NCBI GenBank assembly: GCA_017464645.1
Contig: JAFTZF010000024.1
Coordinates: 1-64,000, forward strand
Length of the DNA stretch: 64,000 nt
Reading direction: 5' to 3'
DNA from: Lachnospiraceae bacterium
Lineage (GTDB): Bacteria; Bacillota_A; Clostridia; Lachnospirales; Lachnospiraceae
A program made the position numbers and the translations under genes. Below are positions 58,584 through 64,000 of the stretch, in pieces (position 1 is the first letter of the stretch; each line of letters starts with the position of its first letter). Under the pieces are notes generated by a model. The model ran no database searches and had not been told where the DNA came from. It saw only the letters and a program-made list of their open reading frames with translations.

Positions 58584-59492
58584 TTACACAAAATGCACTT
58601 TTTTAAACCACTTCCGGCCCCACTGCACATCCCGGGCCAGCTGCTCCTTTAATTCCTCCAGAGAACCAAATTTTCGCTCCGGCCGCTCAAAGGCGTAAAA
58701 AGAAACGGTCACTTCTTTTCCGTACAAATCCTCGTTCACATCAAAGAGATAAGTTTCCACACCTCTTACGTTTCCGCCTTCTACCGTAGGCTTGTATCCC
58801 ACATTGGTAATCCCTTCATAGATCCGGTCTTCAATCCGGCTGCAGGTAGCATACACTCCGTTTGGCGGAAGCATCTTTGCTTCATCCGGCTGCAGATTTA
58901 TGGTAGGAATTCCCATACTTCGTCCCAGAGCCTGTCCGTGAATCACAGGACCTGTGACACTATAGGCATAACCCAGCAAGTCATTTACCAGCTCCAGATT
59001 GCCCTTTTCCAGTTCTTCTTTAATAAAGCTGCTGCTGATATCCCGGCCCTCGTATTGCTCTTTTTCTACTACTTCCACCTGATAGCCGCATTCCCGGGCC
59101 ATCTGCTGCAACAAGCGATAATCGCCTTTTCTCTGATAGCCAAAGCGAAAATCCGTGCCTACAGCCAGATAAGCCGCATGCAGACGGTCTTTTAATACCT
59201 TTCCCACGAAGTCTTCCGGCTCCATACGGGAAATCTCGGGCACAAAGGGACACTCCAGCAGATAATCCACCCCCTGCTCCTCCAGCATCCTTCTGCGCTC
59301 CCAGTTCAGCATGAGCCCCCGAGCGCCTTCAAAATCAAAGGTAAAAATCACAGAAGCCATCCCCTCTGATCTCTTTGCCAGAATCCGGGAAATCAGCTGC
59401 TGATGGCCCCGATGCAGACCGTCAAATTTACCCAGAGAAACGGCCGTGGGTCCTTCTATATGAAAATCCGTAGTTCCTTTACTATAATTCAT
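58584..59492 (-). CDS. ribF: Bifunctional riboflavin kinase/FAD synthetase
   Basis: The 302-residue enzyme makes FMN and FAD from riboflavin. The N-terminal nucleotidyltransferase half has SLGKFDGLHRGHQQLI and SSSFIKEELEKG. The C-terminal kinase half has GRSMGIPTINLQP and NGVYATCSRI. ATG 59492 is taken as start; a TTG two codons earlier overlaps the truB stop, and neither has a strong ribosome site. Last gene of the infB cluster in the window. Confidence 0.95.
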   Translation of the reverse strand: MNYSKGTTDFHIEGPTAVSLGKFDGLHRGHQQLISRILAKRSEGMASVIFTFDFEGARGLMLNWERRRMLEEQGVDYLLECPFVPEISRMEPEDFVGKVLKDRLHAAYLAVGTDFRFGYQRKGDYRLLQQMARECGYQVEVVEKEQYEGRDISSSFIKEELEKGNLELVNDLLGYAYSVTGPVIHGQALGRSMGIPTINLQPDEAKMLPPNGVYATCSRIEDRIYEGITNVGYKPTVEGGNVRGVETYLFDVNEDLYGKEVTVSFYAFERPERKFGSLEELKEQLARDVQWGRKWFKKVHFV

Positions 59493-59494
59493 AC

Positions 59495-60433
59495 TCAAGA
59501 TTCTTTCTCTAAAAACATTTTTATGGGCTTATAGCGGTGTTCTTTGGAAACAAACTGATAGATTCCAACAAAATGTCCGGTGGAATCATACACCCTCATC
59601 CAGGCCTTTTCCGACTGCTGTTTTTCCCGGACAAAGTGCTCTGTAAAAGGATTGCCGTTGTAGATCAACTTGTCTCCTTCGGGTTTTAATATCAATTTTC
59701 CACAAGCCGGGAAAATATCTTCCACAGAAACCAGGCAGGCTCCCAGGCCTTCCTTCAGCTGTTTCTGACGCAGATCCACCTCTTCTGCCAGGGCCAGTTC
59801 CTGCACCTGGGACAGCCGCAACGCCTCCTCCAGGGGGAAGATTCCCACACAGGTGCGAAGGAGCTTCTCCATACAGCCGCCACAGCCCAGCTTTTCACCG
59901 ATATCATGACACAAGGTTCGAATATAGGTGCCTTTGGAACAGGTCACCCGCATGCGCACCCTGGGCAGATCCATTTCCAGAATTTCCAGTTCAAAAATAT
60001 GCACCGGGCGGGCTTTGCGCTCCACTTCTTTGCCTTCTCTGGCCAGCTCATAGAGCTTCTTGCCATCCACCTTCAGGGCAGAATACATGGGCGGAATCTG
60101 GTCATAGTCTCCCAAAAAGGACAAAACCGCCTCTTTTACCTGCTCCTCGCCGGCTGTTACCGGGCGCTCCTGCAACGTAGCACCTGTTGTGTCCTGAGTG
60201 TCCGTAGTCCGGCCCAAAAGCATGACTGCCTCATAGGTTTTATCCCAGTCTGTGATCAGATCGCACAGCTTGGTGGCATTTCCCAGACATACGGGAAGAA
60301 CTCCCTCCGCTGCCGGATCGAGAGTTCCTGTGTGCCCGATTTTTTTCTGTTTTACGATTCCACGCAGCTTTGCCACCACGTCATGGGAGGTAAAGCCTGC
60401 TTCTTTATAAATATTGATTACTCCGTTTATCAT
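59495..60433 (-). CDS. truB: tRNA pseudouridine-55 synthase
   Basis: The 312-residue enzyme isomerises U55 in the T-loop. The conserved NIYKEAGFTSHDVVAKLRG opens the protein. The catalytic Asp is in HTGTLDPAAEGVLPVC, followed by KTYEA and CSKGTYIRTLCHDIG. A C-terminal PUA-like segment completes the normal length. It overlaps nrnA by 4 nt. Confidence 0.96.
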   Translation of the reverse strand: MINGVINIYKEAGFTSHDVVAKLRGIVKQKKIGHTGTLDPAAEGVLPVCLGNATKLCDLITDWDKTYEAVMLLGRTTDTQDTTGATLQERPVTAGEEQVKEAVLSFLGDYDQIPPMYSALKVDGKKLYELAREGKEVERKARPVHIFELEILEMDLPRVRMRVTCSKGTYIRTLCHDIGEKLGCGGCMEKLLRTCVGIFPLEEALRLSQVQELALAEEVDLRQKQLKEGLGACLVSVEDIFPACGKLILKPEGDKLIYNGNPFTEHFVREKQQSEKAWMRVYDSTGHFVGIYQFVSKEHRYKPIKMFLEKES

Positions 60434-61392
60434 AAGTCATTTTCCTGAAGCTGACGCTCAATATGCAGAGTCAGATTGTTGACCACATCATGGAAGTTGC
60501 CCTTCATAGTGCAGCCGGCCGCCTTCACATGGCCGCCGCCGCCAAAATAAGATGCAATTTCACTGACATTGACAGGTCCGTTGGAGCGCATACTCACCTT
60601 GTATTCATGGTTCTCCACCTCATAGAGGAAGATCGCCACTTCCACCCCTGCAGTTACCCGCAGCTGGCTTACGATTCCATCCAGGTCCTTGGGTGTAACA
60701 CCGTAGAATTTCAGGTCTTTTTGCATCACCCGACTGACAATGCATTTTCCGCCCAGTAAAAGGATGCTCTCCAGCAGCGCCCGGCCCAGAATCTGGTTCT
60801 GCACATAGGTCTTTTTATAGAAGGTATCATCGATGATCTTTGTGAACTCAATGCCCTTATCCATTAATTTCCCGGCAATCTCCATGGTGCGGGAAGAGGT
60901 GCAGGAATACTGGAATACCCCTGTGTCATGAACAATTCCCAGATAAATGCACTCTGCAATTTCCCTGGAAATCTTCTCCTCTTCCAGGCTTTCAAAAATC
61001 AGTTCTGAAGTGGAACTGGCTTCCGGCACAATGTAGTTCTTCTGTGCATAGCCCTGATTGCTGATGTGGTGGTCAATACAGATCGTTCTGACCGCCCCAT
61101 CAAAATAGTGGGCCGCCCCGCCCATGCGCTCTTTGTCACCAGAGTCCAGAGCAATGAACAGATCGTACTGCTTCTCCTGCTCACAGGCTTCGCAGATGTC
61201 CTCCGCTCCCTTCAGGAACCGAAACACCACCGGAACGGGATCCAAGTACACCTGTACATCCACTTCCGGAAACTGCTCCCGTATATAGTTGTAGACTGCC
61301 AGACAGGAACCCACACAGTCTCCGTCCGGCCGCACATGGCCGGCAATGGCAACGGTATGAACACCCTGTAATTCTTCCTTTAATTGAATCAT
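60430..61392 (-). CDS. nrnA: DHH-family bifunctional oligoribonuclease/PAP phosphatase (NrnA)
   Basis: The 320-residue DHH/DHHA1 phosphoesterase degrades nanoRNA and pAp, or in related proteins cyclic dinucleotide products. Motifs are GHVRPDGDCVGSCLAV, ALDSGD, ICIDHHISN (the DHH signature), HDTGVF, and the C-terminal DHHA1 motif GGGGHVKAAGC. The ATG overlaps the end of the readable rbfA frame, which confirms the native rbfA length. Confidence 0.93.
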   Translation of the reverse strand: MIQLKEELQGVHTVAIAGHVRPDGDCVGSCLAVYNYIREQFPEVDVQVYLDPVPVVFRFLKGAEDICEACEQEKQYDLFIALDSGDKERMGGAAHYFDGAVRTICIDHHISNQGYAQKNYIVPEASSTSELIFESLEEEKISREIAECIYLGIVHDTGVFQYSCTSSRTMEIAGKLMDKGIEFTKIIDDTFYKKTYVQNQILGRALLESILLLGGKCIVSRVMQKDLKFYGVTPKDLDGIVSQLRVTAGVEVAIFLYEVENHEYKVSMRSNGPVNVSEIASYFGGGGHVKAAGCTMKGNFHDVVNNLTLHIERQLQENDL

Positions 61393-61508
61393 TCTTCCTC
61401 ATCCTCTTCCGGGAATTCGAATTCTTCGTCTTCTTCCTCCTGGTCACGGGGAATGTCTTTATTGACAGTGTCTATCAATTTTGACATAGCCACACCGTAT
61501 TCGATGGA
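61389..61508 (-). other. In-frame rbfA C-terminal extension beyond the UAG codon
   Basis: Directly after TAG (61509-61511) the same frame continues SIEYGVAMSKLIDTVNKDIP and then an acidic tail, ending in a TGA that overlaps the nrnA ATG. SIEYGxxMSK is the conserved end of RbfA, so this is lost coding sequence. Confidence 0.85.
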
Positions 61509-61805
61509 CTAGTCCAGAACAAACCGGATTTCCGGTGTATTTCTTAAATTGATGGATTTGGCCAGGGCCCGGCGGATATAGCCCTCCGCACTGCGAAGTC
61601 CGGCCATGGTACTGTCCTGAGCCTCTTTATCGCCCAATACGCTGATATAGGCTCTGGCGCTTTTCAAATCCGGCGCCACCTCCACAGACACCACGGAGGT
61701 CATGGGATGAATGCGGGGATCCTTGATGTCACCGCGGATGATGTTTGAAAGCTCCCGCTGCACCTCATTGTTGATCCTCGTATTCTTTATACTGTTTTTT
61801 CTCAT
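61509..61805 (-). CDS. rbfA: 30S ribosome-binding factor A, truncated by an in-frame UAG
   Basis: The frame gives 98 residues from ATG 61805 (MRKNSIKNTRINNEVQREL) through the KH-like core, with the ribosome-binding region LRSAEGYIRRALAKSINLRN. It stops at TAG right after FVLD. The full frame to 61389 would be 138 residues, a normal length. The stop codon replaces a variable position before the conserved SIEYG; a C-to-T change in CAG would explain it. The folded core survives, but the C-terminal tail is lost. It sits in the infB-rbfA-nrnA-truB order. Confidence 0.88.
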   Translation of the reverse strand: MRKNSIKNTRINNEVQRELSNIIRGDIKDPRIHPMTSVVSVEVAPDLKSARAYISVLGDKEAQDSTMAGLRSAEGYIRRALAKSINLRNTPEIRFVLD

Positions 61806-61836
61806 ATATTTCCTTTCTGATAAGGGATTTTGGTAA

Positions 61837-64000
61837 TTACCGCGGAACCTCAACCATGGTGTATGCTTCTACGATATCCAGCTCCTGCAGGTCGTTGAAT
61901 TTTTCAAATACAAGACCGCACTCATAGCCGGCTCTTACTTCTTTCACATCGTCCTTAAAACGTTTCAGGGAAGCCAGAGCTCCATCGAATATTTGAGTGC
62001 CTTCTCTGGTAATACGGCAGGAGCATCCTCTCTGGAATACACCATCCAGCACGTAGGAACCTGCAATGGTGCCCACACCGGAAGCCTTGAACAGCTGACG
62101 GATCTCTGCGTGACCCAGCACCTTCTCCTCAAAGATGGGATCCAGCATACCCTTCATGGCTGCTTCCACATCGTTGATCGCATCGTAGATGACGCGGTAG
62201 GTTCTCAAATCTACCTTCTCGCGCTCTGCGATTTCCTTGGCAGTTGCATCCGGGCGCACATTGAATCCAATGATGATGGCATTGGAAGCAGATGCCAGGT
62301 TTACATCGGACTCGTTGATGGCACCTACGCCGCCATGAACGATCTTTACTACTACTTCTTCATTAGACAGCTTCAGCAAGCTCTGTTTTACTGCTTCTAC
62401 AGAACCCTGTACATCTGCCTTTACGATAATATTCAGTTCCTTTAAGTTTCCGGACTGAATCTGAGAATACAAATCGTCCAGAGACATCTTCAGCTTGGTA
62501 TCCTCCAGCATCTTCTCGCGGCTTTCCTTGATGTAGGTTTCCGCAAAGGTTCTTGCTTCCTTCTCAGTTGCGGGAGAAACAAAGATTTCGCCTGCTGCAG
62601 GCACACCGGACAGACCCAGGATCTCTACCGGCTGGGACGGACCTGCCTCTTTTACTCTGCGGCCCTTGTCATCCATCATGGCACGTACCTTACCATAGCA
62701 GGAACCCACTGCAATGGGATCACCCACATGCAGGGTACCCTTCTGTACCAGAACGGTTGCCACAGAACCCTTTCCTTTGTCCAGCTCTGCCTCGATGACA
62801 AGACCCCGGGCGCTGCGGTTGGGGTTGGATTTCAGCTCCATTACTTCTGCAGTCAGCAGGATCATTTCCAGCAGGTTGTCAATACCTTCATGGCTGTGAG
62901 CAGATACAGGCACACATACGGTGCTGCCGCCCCACTCCTCGGGAATCAGTTCGTATTCTGTCAGCTCCTGCTTTACTCTGTCCACGTTGGCGCTGGGTTT
63001 ATCAATCTTGTTGATGGCTACGATAATCTCAATGCCGGCTGCCTTTGCATGGCTGATGGCCTCCACAGTCTGGGGCATCACGCCATCGTCTGCAGCTACT
63101 ACCAGGATGGCAATATCGGTGGAATTTGCTCCACGCATACGCATGGCAGTGAATGCCTCATGACCCGGTGTATCCAGGAAAGTGATCTTCTGTCCGTTGA
63201 TGGTTACCACATAAGCACCGATATGCTGGGTAATACCGCCTGCCTCCTTGTCAATCACGTGGGTGTCACGGATGGCATCCAGAAGAGAAGTTTTACCATG
63301 GTCTACATGACCCATTACGCAGACTACAGGCGGTCTGGTCATCATATTCTCCTGGCTGTCTTCCTGATCCTCCAGCATCTTGGCGATCACATCTTCCTTC
63401 TCCTCCGGAACCGGATCGAAATTCATTTCCATAGCCAGCTCACCGGCTGCCTCGAAGTCCAGCTCGGAGTTGATGGTAACCATCTTGCCTGACATAAACA
63501 GCTTCTTGATCAGGACAGAGGGCTGAATCTTCATCTTATCTGCCAGATCCTGGATACTGATCATCTCCGGGATCTCGATCACCTTGGGCGTATTGTCTTC
63601 CTTCTTGGGTGCGGGAGCCGGTGCAGGTGCTGCAGGCTGGCCTTTGCCCTTACCCTTCTGGTTCTTATTGTTCTGGTTGGTGCGCCCTCCCTGTCCGGGA
63701 CGACCATTCCAATCGTCATTAAACTTATTCTTTTCCTTCCGATCGTCGCGGTTCTTGTTCTCTACGCGGCGATTCTCGGTCTTGCGGTTCTCCACCAACG
63801 GAGCTGCCGGAATATCCATGGAACGGTTATTCTGACGGCGGGGACTGCTCTGAGGACGTCTGGTTTCACCCTCGTCCTTATCGAAATCCTTGCGATATCC
63901 GCCCTGGTTGTCGCGGTTGTAGGGACGCTGACCGTCTCTTCCTGCCTGACCTTCACGGTTAAAGGGACGCTGACCGTCTCTGTTGAAGGGTCTCTGACCA
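61837..64000 (-). CDS. infB: Translation initiation factor IF-2 (5' end beyond the window)
   Basis: The last 720 or so codons are present; the frame stays open to the right edge. The visible N-terminal part is a disordered Arg/Asn/Gln/Gly-rich region with tandem [12 protein letters not shown] repeats. It then has Lys/Ala/Pro-rich sequence, the IF2-N domain ([20 protein letters not shown]), the G domain ([33 protein letters not shown]), and domains II, III and IV through to EVPR. All GTPase motifs are intact. Confidence 0.97.
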   Translation of the reverse strand, partial: GQRPFNRDGQRPFNREGQAGRDGQRPYNRDNQGGYRKDFDKDEGETRRPQSSPRRQNNRSMDIPAAPLVENRKTENRRVENKNRDDRKEKNKFNDDWNGRPGQGGRTNQNNKNQKGKGKGQPAAPAPAPAPKKEDNTPKVIEIPEMISIQDLADKMKIQPSVLIKKLFMSGKMVTINSELDFEAAGELAMEMNFDPVPEEKEDVIAKMLEDQEDSQENMMTRPPVVCVMGHVDHGKTSLLDAIRDTHVIDKEAGGITQHIGAYVVTINGQKITFLDTPGHEAFTAMRMRGANSTDIAILVVAADDGVMPQTVEAISHAKAAGIEIIVAINKIDKPSANVDRVKQELTEYELIPEEWGGSTVCVPVSAHSHEGIDNLLEMILLTAEVMELKSNPNRSARGLVIEAELDKGKGSVATVLVQKGTLHVGDPIAVGSCYGKVRAMMDDKGRRVKEAGPSQPVEILGLSGVPAAGEIFVSPATEKEARTFAETYIKESREKMLEDTKLKMSLDDLYSQIQSGNLKELNIIVKADVQGSVEAVKQSLLKLSNEEVVVKIVHGGVGAINESDVNLASASNAIIIGFNVRPDATAKEIAEREKVDLRTYRVIYDAINDVEAAMKGMLDPIFEEKVLGHAEIRQLFKASGVGTIAGSYVLDGVFQRGCSCRITREGTQIFDGALASLKRFKDDVKEVRAGYECGLVFEKFNDLQELDIVEAYTMVEVPR

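Noticed and set aside
61509..61511. Recoding of UAG (for example pyrrolysine) in rbfA.
   Set aside because: RbfA is not a recoded family, no recoding element is visible, and a simple C-to-T change explains the codon.
1..64000. CRISPR arrays, tRNA or rRNA genes, prophage or insertion-sequence genes.
   Set aside because: None was found by eye on either strand. The only repeat structure of note is the inverted repeat at 12494-12735.

Overview
The window looks like a chromosomal segment of a Gram-positive, spore-forming anaerobe of the Clostridia, most likely Lachnospiraceae. The evidence is gene content and order. There is a complete spoIIIAA-AH locus, a priA-def-fmt-rsmB-rlmN-prpC-prkC-rsgA-rpe-thiN cluster, an infB-rbfA-nrnA-truB-ribF cluster, a meso-DAP-type murE, a class A RNase P RNA, strong AGGAGG-type ribosome binding sites, and TTGACA/TATAAT promoters with 17-bp spacers. 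Most genes lie on the minus strand. No tRNA, rRNA, CRISPR array, phage or insertion sequence was seen.

Layout. 1-2.1 kb: C-terminal scrap of a plus-strand gene, pyrBI, and a small PH-domain protein. 2.2-4.1 kb: rnpB, a homocysteine S-methyltransferase-family gene and an XRE regulator. 4.1-5.9 kb: an ECF sigma operon with membrane proteins. 6-10 kb: xpt, fabZ, fabK, and an IclR regulator divergent from a KDPG aldolase fused to a glyoxalase-like domain. 10.1-12.5 kb: GNAT, an internally deleted nth, an Spx/ArsC-like protein and a split CHR transporter. 12.5-12.8 kb: a long imperfect inverted repeat. 12.8-30.2 kb: one long co-oriented block from murE through PrkC/PrpC and thiN to a kinase-less PASTA protein, an NhaC antiporter and a dipeptidase. 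30.5-38.3 kb: a frameshifted DUF2284 gene behind putP, tetR, gpmI-yajC, tgt, aroC and an unrecognised gene. 38.4-42.2 kb: a MacAB-type efflux system. 42.2-47.3 kb: spoIIIA operon. 47.3-50 kb: pnp and rpsO. 50-52.9 kb: ABC uptake system. 53-58.5 kb: hflKC, NlpC/P60 hydrolase, Mrr-like nuclease, Na/Pi cotransporter. 58.6-64 kb: ribF-truB-nrnA-rbfA-infB, with infB running off the right edge.

Four genes carry lesions that can be read directly. nth lacks about 115 internal codons. The DUF2284 gene has a one-base shift in a G6 run. spoIIIAG has a one-base shift in an A run, and its intact C-terminus remains readable in the next frame. rbfA has an in-frame UAG before a well-conserved C-terminal tail. 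The regulatory DNA is also informative: a perfect WalR-type box before the cell-wall hydrolase, three 11-bp-period repeats before the phosphate transporter, operator-like palindromes between iclR and the aldolase gene, long leader hairpins before pnp and xpt, and two terminators whose 3' arm doubles as the next gene's -35 box.

The window is mostly core biology. The best candidates for something less described are the duplicated PASTA receptor without a kinase, the aldolase-VOC fusion under IclR control, the 230-bp palindromic element and the terminator-promoter composites.
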